Of a stretch of 64,000 bases of DNA, positions 35,087 to 44,858 are shown in pieces. The stretch lies in assembly GCA_020161935.1 (NCBI GenBank), contig JAIUNI010000003.1, positions 248,001 through 312,000 of the forward strand, given 5' to 3'. Below the pieces are notes generated by a model. The model saw only the letters and a list, made by a program, of their open reading frames with translations. It was not told the origin of the DNA and ran no database searches. The number at the start of each line of letters is the position of its first letter. Positions within the stretch are counted from its first letter, which is position 1. This DNA is from Chloroflexota bacterium. GTDB lineage: Bacteria > Chloroflexota > Anaerolineae > Aggregatilineales > Phototrophicaceae. The translations under genes and the position numbers were made by a program.

Positions 35087-35449
35087 ATGAGTGAACCCAT
35101 CACCTTCTTTGATCTCTCGGCGCAAACCGCCGCCAACTCACAGGTTGAAATTTTCGACCCGCCTATGTGCTGCCCAACGGGGTTGTGCGGTCCAACTCTG
35201 GACCAGACCCTGCTCGATGTCAGTGAAATGCTCCTTGCGCTCAAGGCAGCAAATGTGAGTGTTGAACGGTATCAGATGACGAGTCATCCCAATATATTCA
35301 TCCAAAACAGTGAAGTCATGCGCCTCGTGCGGGAACGGCAGATGGAAGCACTACCGATAACGGTTGTGCAGGGGCGTGTGATTAAGGTTGGCGCGTATCC
35401 CACACTGGCTGAGATTCAAAGCGCTCTCAATGAAGGAAGTGCATCATGA
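35087..35449 (+). CDS. arsD: ArsD arsenic metallochaperone
   Basis: A 120-residue thioredoxin-fold protein. Cys28, Cys29 and Cys34 in MCCPTGLCG reproduce the CC-x4-C trio of ArsD, which binds As(III) and hands it to the ArsA ATPase. An N-terminal extension of about 15 residues compared with E. coli ArsD carries no cysteine. ATPITVV and GRVIKVGAYPTLAEI are the usual C-terminal family motifs in slightly varied form. Its stop overlaps the arsA start by 4 nt, as expected for a chaperone acting with ArsA. Confidence 0.94.
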   Translation: MSEPITFFDLSAQTAANSQVEIFDPPMCCPTGLCGPTLDQTLLDVSEMLLALKAANVSVERYQMTSHPNIFIQNSEVMRLVRERQMEALPITVVQGRVIKVGAYPTLAEIQSALNEGSAS

Positions 35450-37320
35450 CTGAGTTTGTCTTTTTCTCTGGCAAGGGTGGCGTGGGTAAGACTTCGATGG
35501 CTTGCACAACGGCAGTACGTTATGCCGACGAAGGCAAACGTACCCTCATCGTCACTACTGATCCAGCCTCCAACCTGTCCGATGTTTTTGAGCAGGTGAT
35601 CGGTCACCAGATCACCGCTATCGAGGGCGTTCCTGGTCTGTGGGCGATGGAAATTGACCCTGACCGTGCAACTGAGGAATATAAGGATCGGGCACTGGCA
35701 CCGATTCGAGCCGCTTTCCCGCTTCAAATGGTGCAGGTCATCGAGGAGCAAATGAGTGGACCCTGTACTGCCGAAGTTGCCGCTTTTGATCGTTTCACCA
35801 ACTTTCTGGATGCTCCGGCTGAAGGTGAGGAACACTTCGATGTCGTGATTTTCGACACCGCACCGACAGGTCACACCCTGCGGTTGATTGAGCTTCCGGT
35901 AGAATGGAGCCGTTCCATTAAAGAAGCCGAACAGGGCAGCGGGCAGACCTGCATTGGTCCGGCAGCCGCCATTCAGGATGCAAAGTTGAAGTATGAGCGT
36001 GCCGTGGCTGTTATGCGCGATACCACCCATACTCGTTTCATCTTTGTTTTACAACCGGAAGCGACCTCCATTAAGGAGACGCAGCGCTCGATCCATGAGC
36101 TGCAAAAGCTGGGTATTCAAACGCACGAGTTGATTGTTAATGGCATCCTGCCCGCTTCCGAGGCGGCGAATGCCCTCTACGCCCCACGTATTGAAATGCA
36201 GTCACGTTATCTTGCCCAGATCGAACATGATCTGCCTTTGCCGACCCGGTTTATGCCGCTTCTGGATGGTGAAATCAAAGGGAATGATCGTTTACGCGCG
36301 GTAGGTGCGCTGCTTTTTGACGGTCAAACGGTACTGCCACAACGGGATAACAGTGCTGAATTTTTAGCCACCGTTTACCGAAGGGTAACTGATCCCTCAG
36401 ATGTGCTGGCTCGCCTGCTCCCCGAGGATCACAGGCGAACGGTGTTTTTTGCAGGCAAAGGCGGCGTTGGCAAAACCATTGCTTCCTGCTTCACAGCGGT
36501 CTGGCTGGCAAAGCAGGGCTACAAAACACTCTTGCTCACGACTGACCCAGCGGCGCACCTGGGCGATGTACTGGGTGTGCCGGTTGGTGACACCGTAACA
36601 CCGGTTAAGGGTGTTGCGAATTTGTGGGCAACCAAAATCGATCCTAAAGCTGCTGCTGATGTCTACAAAACACGCATTCTCGACGATGCTCGTCTACGGG
36701 GACGCACGCCTGAATCTGTCAAGGTGATGGAAGAAGAACTGAACTCACCTTGCACCGAAGAAATGGCTGCCTTTGATCGGTTCATCGATTATGCCAGCCA
36801 GGATGATTGGCAGGTAATCGTTTTCGATACTGCGCCGACCGGACATACCCTGCGCCTGTTGGAACTGCCTATGGATTGGAGTACGCAGATTGACGTAAAA
36901 GTGTTCGCATCGGTGGACAGTACGGCTGCGGACGATGTTGCTAAAGAGCGTTTTGGCGATGTCATCGCCATGATGCGCGATCCAAAGCGAAGCACATTCG
37001 CCTTTGTCATGTACCCGGAAGCAACACCCATTATCGAGGCATACCGCGCCAGTGAAGAACTCAAAACTCTCGATATTCTTACCGGGTTGGTGTTTGCCAA
37101 CTATGTGCTGCCGCCCGAACAGTGTACTACCCCTTTCAGCCGTGTCCGACGTGCGATGCAGGAGAAATATCTCCACGAGATCAGTGAACGCTTTGCTGTG
37201 CCGATGATTGAAATCCCTCTGCTGCCCTATGAAGTCAAAGGCTTGGATGTGCTGACCCCGCTTGGCAGGCAGATTTACGGTGAACAACCTGAAGCCATTG
37301 AGAAGGAGATGGCGCAATGA
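35446..37320 (+). CDS. arsA: ArsA arsenite-transporting ATPase (two-domain)
   Basis: A 624-residue tandem ATPase. Each half has a P-loop (SGKGGVGKTS at ~8-17, AGKGGVGKTI at ~336-345), DTAPTGHTLRL, and the switch TTDPA. The three activating cysteines are Cys107, Cys169 and Cys435, equivalent to Cys113/172/422 of E. coli ArsA. It energises arsenite efflux, usually with ArsB; here the permease available is Acr3, which works with ArsA in several lineages. It overlaps the next gene by 4 nt, so the YlbF-type proteins belong to the same translational unit. Confidence 0.95.
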   Translation: MTEFVFFSGKGGVGKTSMACTTAVRYADEGKRTLIVTTDPASNLSDVFEQVIGHQITAIEGVPGLWAMEIDPDRATEEYKDRALAPIRAAFPLQMVQVIEEQMSGPCTAEVAAFDRFTNFLDAPAEGEEHFDVVIFDTAPTGHTLRLIELPVEWSRSIKEAEQGSGQTCIGPAAAIQDAKLKYERAVAVMRDTTHTRFIFVLQPEATSIKETQRSIHELQKLGIQTHELIVNGILPASEAANALYAPRIEMQSRYLAQIEHDLPLPTRFMPLLDGEIKGNDRLRAVGALLFDGQTVLPQRDNSAEFLATVYRRVTDPSDVLARLLPEDHRRTVFFAGKGGVGKTIASCFTAVWLAKQGYKTLLLTTDPAAHLGDVLGVPVGDTVTPVKGVANLWATKIDPKAAADVYKTRILDDARLRGRTPESVKVMEEELNSPCTEEMAAFDRFIDYASQDDWQVIVFDTAPTGHTLRLLELPMDWSTQIDVKVFASVDSTAADDVAKERFGDVIAMMRDPKRSTFAFVMYPEATPIIEAYRASEELKTLDILTGLVFANYVLPPEQCTTPFSRVRRAMQEKYLHEISERFAVPMIEIPLLPYEVKGLDVLTPLGRQIYGEQPEAIEKEMAQ

Positions 37321-37709
37321 GTGACTTTATCGCAAACACAAACCTATCGGTTGAGACCACTCGGGCAGCAGTTGGCGAATTGGCGATGGCACTGGGTCAA
37401 ACAACTGAGTTCATGCAGTTTGAGCAGAGTTCGCTCCGCCTGCAAAATGACCCACAGGCGCAGTCATCAATTGAGGCTTTACAGGCAAAGCAGCACCAGC
37501 TTCAAGCCTTACTGATGCTCAATGCCGTGAGTGCGGAAGAACGTGCCGAGTTGGAACAACTGGAACAGGCAGTCTTTGACAATCCTGTTATCGCTGAGTA
37601 TCTCAAAGCTCAGGAAAAGGTGGCGATACTTTGCCGTGCAGTGAACGACTTGATTTCACAGGGTATTGGAATGCGCTTCGCCATGAAAACAAGCTCATGC
37701 TGTGGGTAG
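37317..37709 (+). CDS. YlbF/YmcA-family protein ending in a CCG thiol tail (copy 1)
   Basis: A 130-residue all-helical protein of the Com_YlbF (DUF964) type: VGELAMALGQTTEFMQFEQSSLRLQNDPQAQSSIEAL, then LEQLEQAVFDNPVIAEYLKAQEKVAILCRAVNDLI. YlbF proteins are small four-helix cytosolic proteins that in Bacillus form a complex guiding RNase Y. The odd part is the extreme C-terminus SSCCG, which the related next gene also has (ASCC). In an arsDA operon a vicinal cysteine pair is a ready As(III) ligand, so a carrier or scavenger role is inferred. Confidence 0.75.
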   Translation: MSDFIANTNLSVETTRAAVGELAMALGQTTEFMQFEQSSLRLQNDPQAQSSIEALQAKQHQLQALLMLNAVSAEERAELEQLEQAVFDNPVIAEYLKAQEKVAILCRAVNDLISQGIGMRFAMKTSSCCG

Positions 37710-37718
37710 GGAGAGATT

Positions 37719-38096
37719 ATGATGTTAAATAGACTTCCATCCAACGTTGAAACCACCGCCAAAACGCTGATCGAATCCCTGTTACGAACACCGACAATGG
37801 TCGATGTTCAACAGGCAAAGCGCTCACTGGATGAGGATGCAGAAACACAGGCGCTGTTGAAACGCTATGCGACTGCTCAGTCTGACCTGCGTTCCAGACA
37901 GACGAGCGGCTCCATCACTCAGCAGGACATCAACTTTCTGCGCGAATTGCAGCTTCAGGTACAGACGAACTCGAAAGTGATTGCCTTTGTGGAAGCCCAA
38001 CGGTTTGCCCGCTTCTTGCTGGATGAAACCAGCAGCCAACTCGGTGAGGCGCTTGGGATCGATTTCACTGCCATGTCAGCCGCTTCTTGTTGTTGA
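37719..38096 (+). CDS. YlbF/YmcA-family protein ending in a CC thiol tail (copy 2)
   Basis: A 125-residue helical protein, distant paralog of the gene before it: TLIESLLRTPTMVDVQQAKRSLDEDAETQALLKRYATAQSDL, INFLRELQLQVQTNSKVIAFVEAQRFARFLLDETSSQL, and the C-terminal tail SAASCC. The two genes are 9 bp apart with a GGGAGAG ribosome site. The partners could heterodimerise, as YlbF and YmcA do. Apart from the tail there are no cysteines, so the pair is the only possible thiol metal site. Confidence 0.75.
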   Translation: MMLNRLPSNVETTAKTLIESLLRTPTMVDVQQAKRSLDEDAETQALLKRYATAQSDLRSRQTSGSITQQDINFLRELQLQVQTNSKVIAFVEAQRFARFLLDETSSQLGEALGIDFTAMSAASCC

Positions 38097-38139
38097 GCAG
38101 CAAAGAATTGGGTTTCAAGTACGACAGAGAGAGGTGTGC

Positions 38140-38433
38140 ATGAATGAGAAACTAACCGTGCAAATTATTGGTGCACCCATTGCCTGTGCCGAAGGCATCA
38201 AAGATAGCTGGCGAGACACGGCGAACTGGGCAGCTAAACAGTTGCATCAGCGTTTTGGGGATGCTGTGCAAATGGAATACTATGATCTGTTCGACCCCAG
38301 TTGCCCGGCTCTGCCACCGAACGCTCAACTTCCGCTGGTGCTGGTCGAAGGCGAGGTCATTAGCAGCGGGGGGAAGATTCCAATGCCAGCTATTCGTAAG
38401 CGGTTGGAGGCATTACTCCTTCCAACCCGTTAA
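38140..38433 (+). CDS. Small thioredoxin-fold protein (YuzD/DUF1462-like)
   Basis: A 97-residue protein from the ATG at 38140 (GAGGTG upstream). VQIIGAPIACAEGIKDSW, AKQLHQRFGDAVQMEYYDLFDPSCPALPPNAQLPLVLVEGEVISSGGKIPMPAIRKRLE follows the beta-alpha-beta-alpha-beta-beta layout of YuzD-like thioredoxin folds, keeping the cis-Pro-like LPLVLV. Only one Cys remains in the usual CxxC place (IACAEG), with one more in DPSCP. It is the next gene after the YlbF pair and may act in thiol exchange or As(III) transfer; the role is inferred. Confidence 0.6.
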   Translation: MNEKLTVQIIGAPIACAEGIKDSWRDTANWAAKQLHQRFGDAVQMEYYDLFDPSCPALPPNAQLPLVLVEGEVISSGGKIPMPAIRKRLEALLLPTR

Positions 38434-38445
38434 GTGAGGCAAAAG

Positions 38446-38473
38446 GCAGCCGATGACAGGGTTCATTGGCTGC
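38446..38473 (+). terminator. Hairpin after the arsDA operon
   Basis: GCAGCCGATGA (38446-38456) pairs with TCATTGGCTGC (38463-38473) over 11 bp with one wobble and a 6-nt loop. The T tract is weak (TTC), so it may be a processing or partial termination site before the TauE-type permease. Confidence 0.5.
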
Positions 38474-38542
38474 TTCAGTGTCCTGTAAGCTCAACAAAAC
38501 CATCCGAGTTACTCGACCCAGAAATGGAACACCGCACTTTTT

Positions 38543-39283
38543 ATGGATACATTGCTGGCGCTTATCCTGACCGCCGTATTCCTCCTGACCGCTTTGCTCT
38601 ATGCTTCTGTAGGACACGCCGGAGCTTCTGGCTATCTGACCGCAATGGCACTGCTCGGTGTAGCACCCGCTACCATGCGACCTACCGCATTGGTCTTAAA
38701 CATCCTCGTCGCCAGTATCGCCGCTTTCAAGTTCTACCGTGCCGGGGCTTTCTCGTGGGCGCTATTCTGGCCGTTCGCCATAACTTCAATTCCACTGGCG
38801 TTTATAGGTGGGGGCATCACCCTGCCAACCAACGCTTATAAAGTCGTTGTTGGATTGATTTTGATCTATGCTGCTTATCGCATGTTTAGAAGCACACGCG
38901 CTGTAACCCCGGAAATCATCACATCTCCACCACCCATACTGGCGCTGTTGTCTGGAGCAGGGATTGGATTGCTGTCTGGTCTCACTGGCACAGGAGGAGG
39001 TATTTTCTTAAGCCCACTGTTATTGTTCATGCACTGGGCTGAACCACGACAGGCATCGGGCGTATCGGCGGTGTTTATTCTGATGAACTCTGTGGCTGGA
39101 TTATTGGGACAGCCGACCAGTTTGAGTTCACTGCCCGAGGTGCTGCCGCTCTGGTTAATTGCTGTGGCTATTGGAGGCTGGATTGGGGCAGACTATGGAA
39201 GCAAACGTTGGGGCAACCATCAAGTACGTTATGCACTGGCTGTCGTCATGGTGATTGCGGGTCTTAAGTTGATTCTGACTTGA
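38543..39283 (+). CDS. TSUP-family permease (TauE/SafE, DUF81)
   Basis: A 246-residue membrane protein with about eight helices. LLYASVGHAGASGYLTAMALLGVAP near the N-terminus and SGAGIGLLSGLTGTGGGIFLSPLLLFMHWAEPRQASGVSAVFILMNSVAGLLGQ after the midpoint are the paired TSUP signatures. TSUP proteins move sulfite, sulfoacetate or other sulfur oxyanions. In ars clusters similar genes may export sulfur or arsenic species. It is convergent with moaA (10-bp gap). No strong ribosome site was found. Confidence 0.85.
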   Translation: MDTLLALILTAVFLLTALLYASVGHAGASGYLTAMALLGVAPATMRPTALVLNILVASIAAFKFYRAGAFSWALFWPFAITSIPLAFIGGGITLPTNAYKVVVGLILIYAAYRMFRSTRAVTPEIITSPPPILALLSGAGIGLLSGLTGTGGGIFLSPLLLFMHWAEPRQASGVSAVFILMNSVAGLLGQPTSLSSLPEVLPLWLIAVAIGGWIGADYGSKRWGNHQVRYALAVVMVIAGLKLILT

Positions 39284-39293
39284 ACCCTGCACC

Positions 39294-40307
39294 CTAACCA
39301 CCCATATGATACATTTCCACTTTTTCAGTTCGCTGTCCGCTACTGCGCTCTTCCGAATAGCGATCTGCTCGCTGCTGCCAGGTCTGCGTAATGCGTTCAA
39401 TGATGGTGTCATCTGAAGCCCCTGATCGCAGCAGATCACGCAGGTCAACTCCCTTTCTCGCAAACAGACATGTGTAGATTTTTCCTTCCGCTGAAAGGCG
39501 CAGGCGGTTACAACCCCCGCAGAAAGGATTTGAAACAGACGTGATGAAACCAAGCTCACCAGTGCCGTCGGCGTAACGGTAGCGTCGGACAACTTCGCCA
39601 TAATGTTGAGCGGGGAGTGGCTCCAACGGAATCACGCACTCAATTTGCTGGATGAGTTCGTCGGTGAGCAGAACGTGATCGTATTTCCAGCCGTTGAGCG
39701 TCCCCGTGTCCATAAACTCAATGAACCGGATGATATGTCCGCGTTCCCGAAAGTAGAGCGCAAGGTCAACCAGCGTATGGTCGTTCACACCGCGCTGCAC
39801 AACGGTGTTGATCTTGAGAGATGAAAAGCCCGCACGCTCCGCCGCTTCAATACCTTTGAGGACATCGCTCACCTCGGCGTGTCCGCCATTCATCTGTCTG
39901 AAAATGGCTTCATCCAGGCTGTCGAGGCTGATGTTTAAGCGGGTCAACCCCTGTTCGCGCAGCAGCTTTGCCTTTTGCGGCAGCAGGTAGCCATTGGTGG
40001 TCATCGCAATCTCTCGAATACCGTCAATTCTTGAGAGCATCCCCACCAACTGCTCGATATGTGGACGCACCAGCGGCTCACCACCGGTCAGACGAATTTT
40101 GTGAACTCCAAGATGGTTGAAGATACGCGCCAGCCGGGTAATTTCCGCGAAGGTCAGTAGGTCGGCGCTGGCAATAAAGCGGTATCCCTGTGGAAATTTG
40201 TGCGCGGGCATACAGTAGGAACAACGGAAGTTGCAGCGATCCGTCACCGAGATACGGAGATTCTCAAGCGGGCGATTGAAGGCATCGTAGAGGGTCATGG
40301 CAGCCAC
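39294..40307 (-). CDS. moaA: GTP 3',8-cyclase, molybdenum cofactor biosynthesis
   Basis: A 337-residue radical SAM enzyme. The N-terminal SVTDRCNFRCSYCMP holds the CX3CX2C cluster ligands, TGGEPLVR the SAM motif, and the C-terminal NPFCGGCNRLRLSAEGKIYTCLF the second [4Fe-4S] site. It starts molybdopterin synthesis by rearranging GTP. It terminates the operon that begins with the CMD gene at 50461, so cofactor supply is coupled to the molybdoenzyme. The final GG of canonical MoaA is present (HMGG). Confidence 0.95.
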   Translation of the reverse strand: MAAMTLYDAFNRPLENLRISVTDRCNFRCSYCMPAHKFPQGYRFIASADLLTFAEITRLARIFNHLGVHKIRLTGGEPLVRPHIEQLVGMLSRIDGIREIAMTTNGYLLPQKAKLLREQGLTRLNISLDSLDEAIFRQMNGGHAEVSDVLKGIEAAERAGFSSLKINTVVQRGVNDHTLVDLALYFRERGHIIRFIEFMDTGTLNGWKYDHVLLTDELIQQIECVIPLEPLPAQHYGEVVRRYRYADGTGELGFITSVSNPFCGGCNRLRLSAEGKIYTCLFARKGVDLRDLLRSGASDDTIIERITQTWQQRADRYSEERSSGQRTEKVEMYHMGG

Positions 40308-40885
40308 TTCTGGATGTGTGCCACATCATCCGGGGTGTTCAAATTCGCAAATGAGCGTTGGTCTGGGTCAATGCGTTCAATCTCTAACTCTGTAACCAGT
40401 CTGACCTGAAGATGGATGTAAATATCATGGATGCGGAGCCGACCTCGTACAAGTTGCTCCCGGATGACTGGCAGACAGGTTCGATGATAGATCGCGTGCA
40501 GGCTCTCATAATTCCCTGCGATGTACGGCACGACGCTATCCACTCCTGATCGCAAATCCAGCATGTATCGTAACAAATCCAGACTCAAAAAAGGCATATC
40601 ACAGGCGACACACAGCGTATAGTCGGTGAGACTGTAGTGCAGCGCTGTATAAAGCCCACCCATCGACCCCCGCTGCGGATAGACATCGCCATACATGGGT
40701 AACTCGAATTGAGCGTACTGCTCAGGTGTATTGGTAATCAGAAGAACAGGCAGGCGCAGCGCAGATACGCGCTCGATCACATGCTCAATCAGCGGCTTAC
40801 CAGCAAGCAACACAAAGCTCTTGTTGGTTCCCATGCGTCGGGAAAGCCCGCCTGCCAGAATCGCTACCGTCACATCATTTCGCAT
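40295..40885 (-). CDS. mobA: Molybdenum cofactor guanylyltransferase
   Basis: A 196-residue nucleotidyltransferase with AILAGGLSRRMGTNKSFVLLAGKPLIEHVI and CVACDMPFLS, the MobA signature. It makes the bis-MGD form of the cofactor used by DMSO-reductase-family enzymes such as the catalytic subunit of this operon. I place the start at the ATG at 40885 (MRNDVTVAILAGG) instead of 40903; it overlaps the FmdE-like stop by 11 nt and the moaA start by 13 nt. Confidence 0.92.
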   Translation of the reverse strand: MRNDVTVAILAGGLSRRMGTNKSFVLLAGKPLIEHVIERVSALRLPVLLITNTPEQYAQFELPMYGDVYPQRGSMGGLYTALHYSLTDYTLCVACDMPFLSLDLLRYMLDLRSGVDSVVPYIAGNYESLHAIYHRTCLPVIREQLVRGRLRIHDIYIHLQVRLVTELEIERIDPDQRSFANLNTPDDVAHIQKWLP

Positions 40886-41501
40886 GTGTCTGTACAACCT
40901 CATTCAGCACAGCATCAAAAGCATCACTGCCTACCTGGTAGTAATGATCACCGGCACAGGTACGGCAAATCGCCTGTCCATCAACGATTACTTCGCGTTC
41001 ATTGATAATCTCTTCGCCACAAACAGCGCAGTTGACACGCACTCCGGGTCGGCTGATAAGCTGTTTCAAGGCGATGGTAAGCGTCACCGGCTGCCAGCAC
41101 AACATCTGCTCCACCGGCATCACCTGATACGCTTCTAACTGGGCGTGCCAGCGGCTGCGAGCATCTGGCAAACACAAACGGGCGTTGGAGCGTGATTCAG
41201 GGTGAGGGAAAATACGAACGGCACGCTCGGTTTTGGTATCGACGAAGGTCGCCGCGACTTTGCCAAAATCCTTCAACCGCATCGTGCGATGCCCCAGCGA
41301 ACAACCTGTCGCCACTGACACCCCATCGGCAAAACAGCCGTCCGTTTCAACAAATGCAATCAGCCGTTTATCCGACTGCGGCAATTCCAAATTCAGCAGG
41401 TCGGCGGCATACATGCCCATGCGAACGCCAATCACCTGGCGAGGACAGAGATGGTCGTGGCGGGCAGCAGTTTGGGCAAGTAACTCGGTGAAGGATGCCA
41501 T
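40875..41501 (-). CDS. FmdE-like protein with C-terminal zinc ribbon
   Basis: A 208-residue protein. The N-terminal domain (LLAQTAARHDHLCPRQVIGVRMGMYAADLL, VETDGCFADGVSVATGCSLGHRTMRLKDFGKVAATFVD) matches FmdE, a companion of molybdenum/tungsten formylmethanofuran dehydrogenases. The C-terminal CAVCGEEIINEREV ... CRTCAG forms a zinc ribbon. FmdE homologs near other molybdoenzymes are thought to help insert metal or cofactor. Placement between the catalytic subunit and mobA supports that here. Confidence 0.82.
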   Translation of the reverse strand: MASFTELLAQTAARHDHLCPRQVIGVRMGMYAADLLNLELPQSDKRLIAFVETDGCFADGVSVATGCSLGHRTMRLKDFGKVAATFVDTKTERAVRIFPHPESRSNARLCLPDARSRWHAQLEAYQVMPVEQMLCWQPVTLTIALKQLISRPGVRVNCAVCGEEIINEREVIVDGQAICRTCAGDHYYQVGSDAFDAVLNEVVQTHAK

Positions 41502-41567
41502 AACATTTCCCCTTTACGGGCAAGCAGGTTGGGGCGGTCATGTGTGCCACCCCAACCCAATTCCAGA

Positions 41568-44500
41568 CTAAACTTTGACTACTCTCACAAATGTATCGTA
41601 GAACACAGCACTGCCACCGACGGGATCGACCAGCGTGGTATTCTGGAGATACGGATCGACCCGCATCGCCGCGTTCGCATGGAAACCGCGAATACGCCGC
41701 TCATCGCCGGGGATCGTCTGTCCATTGATGCTCACATCCACACCGCCGTATGCCCAGTGACCGAAACCGAGCGCAAAGCTGATCACACCAGGGCGAATAC
41801 CCTGCGTCACCTTGACCTTGCCGATCATGGGAACGGTGTTGCCGTTCATCAAATCCCACTCACCGTTCGGATTGGTGGGTGAAACGATGCGAACCAGATC
41901 ACCATCCTGCAAATCGCGTGCTTCGGCATCCACCGCATTCATCACCACCGAGTTTTCCGGCAGCAGCGCCAGCAGCCAGTAATTTGAAGATGTGCGGCTC
42001 TTGGTCTGCATGATTTCGCGGTGAGTAATCATCCGCAGATCGTAACCATCGGCTTCATCGGTCAGCAGTTGTCCAGTGACATCAAACGGACCGGGGAGGT
42101 AACGGGCATAACCCGCCAGATGCTCACCCGTCATGGCACTCTTGTTGTCGTAGGTCTTTTCCTGATAGATATTGACCATCGTGCCAAACGGATTGGAGGC
42201 AACGGTGGGATCAAAACCGAAGTAGCTGGCGCTCTGTTCTGGAACGTCACCTTCTTTATAGCCTCGCGCATAGCTCTGGAAACGTCCACCGCGATTGAGC
42301 ACGTAGACCACTTTCGGCCACAGATCGCCTGCGATGGTCTGCCAGCGTTCGGCACTGTACACGCTTTCGGGCAGATAGCGACGTGCTTCGGTGAAGATAC
42401 GTAGTTCTTCATCATCTGCGTCGGGAACCGAGTCAGAGCCATCTTCTTTTTCACCGAAGGCAAGGTTAGCGACCATCTTGATATAGAGATCATCCGGGTG
42501 ATTGAAGTCACCGAGGTCGCCGTAGCCACCAGTTCCGAAACCGGGGAGTTCTATCTTCTCGGCAATTGCCATCAATACCGCTTCCAGTGACATCGGTGTT
42601 GGCTGTCCAAACACCGTCACTTCGGGTACGAGCGGCGCAATCGCCGGATTACGCACCGGTTGAATTTTCGGCGCAACACTCGGATGACTGCCATGAAATT
42701 CCCAGCGTTCCAGATACATGGTGTCGGGGAAGATGTAATCCGCAAACATGCTGGTTTCGCCAATGAACGGGTCAATGGCAATGAACAGCGGCAGTTTTTG
42801 CGGGTCGGACAAAATTGGGATGTTCATGTTACCCGCAGGCAGCGAATAAACCGGCGACCCCATATACAACATCATCGCTTTGACCGGATACGGATAGGCA
42901 TCGCCGATGGAGGGGATAATCTCCTGATAGATGTCGCTGGACAGCGGATACCAGTTGCGCCGCGCCGGATAACCATCGCGCAGGAACAGGGTGTGTTTAT
43001 CGTATTTTTCGTTGTGGCGGATGATGCTGGTGCCAAACGGAGCCATCGTGCCGTTGGAAGCGCTGATCTTGAACGGTTGTCCGGCTTTACTGCCGTCTGC
43101 TTTGTAGGTGGTGGATTTGATCAGCCCACCCGCGCGGTCATAGTTGCCGATGAGCGCATTAAGCGTGTACCAGGCATAGACGTTGTAGAACCCATTGGTG
43201 TGCTGGCTGACCCCGCGATGGATGTCGGCGACAGCCTTATGCCCGTGATTGGTGAACTCGAATGCCAGCGCCTCAATGTCATCCACACCGATACCACAGA
43301 TTTCTGCCCATTCTTCGAGTGTGTGTTCGCGTGCTGAATCGGCGATGATTTGCAGACCGGATTTCACGGTGAAGTCACCCAGTTGCAGGTTATCCACCAG
43401 CAAATCCCCACGCACCGCATTTTCAGGTTCCGTCGCATACGGGTCGACTGCCACCGGTTCGCCATTCACCAGGGCAACAAAGTAGTCAAACAGGTAGGTC
43501 TTTTCGGGATCAGTGGAAAGAGGACGCTCTTCCGGTTCACGCAGCCCGATTTCGCTGGCGCGTAAGAACTTGCCCGGATTGCCTTCGTCATCCAGCTTGA
43601 CCAGCCAGGAGGCTTCTGTCCAGGTCGGATCCCCGTTAGCGCTGGCAGCCGCTTTATTGGCGGCAGACAGATAAGCGCTGTTGTAGCGTTCGTTGTCAAT
43701 CACCCAGCGGATCAGCGACAACGCTAATGCGCCTTCTGTTCCCGGTTTAGCAGGCACCCAGCGCCACGCTTTCGCGGCAGTCTTAGAGAAGCGCGGATCC
43801 ACTACCGCAAATCTCATGCCATTGTTCAGCATGTTGGTGGTAATACGCGGCGAACGCAGCGGCGGACCGTAGTTGCCTTCAAACGGGGATGCACCGACGA
43901 AAATCACAAACTCGCTGTTGCCGATGTCACCCTGCCAGTAGAACTTGACACCGCCCGTCCAGCTACCATCGGTAAACTGCTCGGACATGGCTTTGCCCGT
44001 GAAGTACAAACTCCCCTGACAAACGGTGGTATGTCCATGAGCGTTGGCTGTACCGTAAGCGCCCAGGAAGCGGGCAATCAGGTCTTTGCGGGCATCTTTC
44101 AAGCGTCCCCAGGCGAAGACAAAATGATTGTTGCGTGGTCCGAAATCAGGGATATCGGGATCAATCATGGCATCCACATAATCGGCAAAAGTTGTCTGGA
44201 ACTCGGCGACCAGTGCCTGCCTTGCGTCGGCATCTCTTTCATTTTGAATGGCTTTGATGGCGGCTGCCATCTGTTTCGCCACATCCGCATCGGTCAGGGC
44301 ATACGACTCGCGCAGCCCTGGAACTGGACCTTCGCCAAACAGATCACCACCTTCGACGACTTCGGTAATCGCCTGATCAAAGGCAATTGTTTCCCACTGA
44401 CCGCCACCACGCGGTGTACCGGGTTTGCGCTTGAGTACACTTACCAGCCGGTATGGATCATAGACCGACTGCAAGCCTGCCTGTCCTTTAGGGCAAATCG

Positions 44501-44858
44501 CCCCTTCCACTGTGCCTAGCTCGGCAACAGGGGTCTCGTAGGGGATATGCGGGTACATATTCATGGGATGGAACGGACTGCCGTCAATCTTGGCAGCAAT
44601 GCCATCCATCAGCTTGACCTTGATGCCGCAGCCCGTATTACACTGCAAGCACACGGTATAAATTTGATTGGCGGGATCCGCCAGCGGATACGCCAGTTCG
44701 CCCTCTGCTTCCTGAGCGCGTGCGGTCATGATCCGGCTAAAACCGGGCATTCCACCCAGAAAGGCAGCGGCGCTGCCTGTGATAGCACCGATCTTGACAA
44801 AATCGCGCCGGGAGAGACCACAGTTGTCGGGCTGTTTCGTTTCAGGTTTGCTGGTCAT
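41568..44858 (-). CDS. Molybdopterin oxidoreductase catalytic subunit, TtrA/SrdA/ArrA-like
   Basis: A 1096-residue TAT-exported enzyme (twin-arginine [10 protein letters not shown] at ~15-24). Residues 70-122 hold the N-terminal [4Fe-4S] ligands Cys70, Cys73, Cys77 and Cys122 (CLQCNTGC ... CPKG). [21 protein letters not shown] is typical of the TtrA branch. Cys280 in [10 protein letters not shown] is the expected molybdenum ligand. The length is well above ArrA (~850) and near TtrA/SrdA (~1020-1100). It should reduce or oxidise an oxyanion outside the membrane via the partner B and C subunits. Substrate is undetermined; arsenate, selenate and tetrathionate are the leading options. Confidence 0.85.
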   Translation of the reverse strand: MTSKPETKQPDNCGLSRRDFVKIGAITGSAAAFLGGMPGFSRIMTARAQEAEGELAYPLADPANQIYTVCLQCNTGCGIKVKLMDGIAAKIDGSPFHPMNMYPHIPYETPVAELGTVEGAICPKGQAGLQSVYDPYRLVSVLKRKPGTPRGGGQWETIAFDQAITEVVEGGDLFGEGPVPGLRESYALTDADVAKQMAAAIKAIQNERDADARQALVAEFQTTFADYVDAMIDPDIPDFGPRNNHFVFAWGRLKDARKDLIARFLGAYGTANAHGHTTVCQGSLYFTGKAMSEQFTDGSWTGGVKFYWQGDIGNSEFVIFVGASPFEGNYGPPLRSPRITTNMLNNGMRFAVVDPRFSKTAAKAWRWVPAKPGTEGALALSLIRWVIDNERYNSAYLSAANKAAASANGDPTWTEASWLVKLDDEGNPGKFLRASEIGLREPEERPLSTDPEKTYLFDYFVALVNGEPVAVDPYATEPENAVRGDLLVDNLQLGDFTVKSGLQIIADSAREHTLEEWAEICGIGVDDIEALAFEFTNHGHKAVADIHRGVSQHTNGFYNVYAWYTLNALIGNYDRAGGLIKSTTYKADGSKAGQPFKISASNGTMAPFGTSIIRHNEKYDKHTLFLRDGYPARRNWYPLSSDIYQEIIPSIGDAYPYPVKAMMLYMGSPVYSLPAGNMNIPILSDPQKLPLFIAIDPFIGETSMFADYIFPDTMYLERWEFHGSHPSVAPKIQPVRNPAIAPLVPEVTVFGQPTPMSLEAVLMAIAEKIELPGFGTGGYGDLGDFNHPDDLYIKMVANLAFGEKEDGSDSVPDADDEELRIFTEARRYLPESVYSAERWQTIAGDLWPKVVYVLNRGGRFQSYARGYKEGDVPEQSASYFGFDPTVASNPFGTMVNIYQEKTYDNKSAMTGEHLAGYARYLPGPFDVTGQLLTDEADGYDLRMITHREIMQTKSRTSSNYWLLALLPENSVVMNAVDAEARDLQDGDLVRIVSPTNPNGEWDLMNGNTVPMIGKVKVTQGIRPGVISFALGFGHWAYGGVDVSINGQTIPGDERRIRGFHANAAMRVDPYLQNTTLVDPVGGSAVFYDTFVRVVKV

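Noticed and set aside
41568..44858. Naming the catalytic subunit arrA because of the nearby ars genes.
   Set aside because: Length and the SPFHP...PYETPV motif favour the TtrA/SrdA branch; substrate cannot be set from sequence alone.
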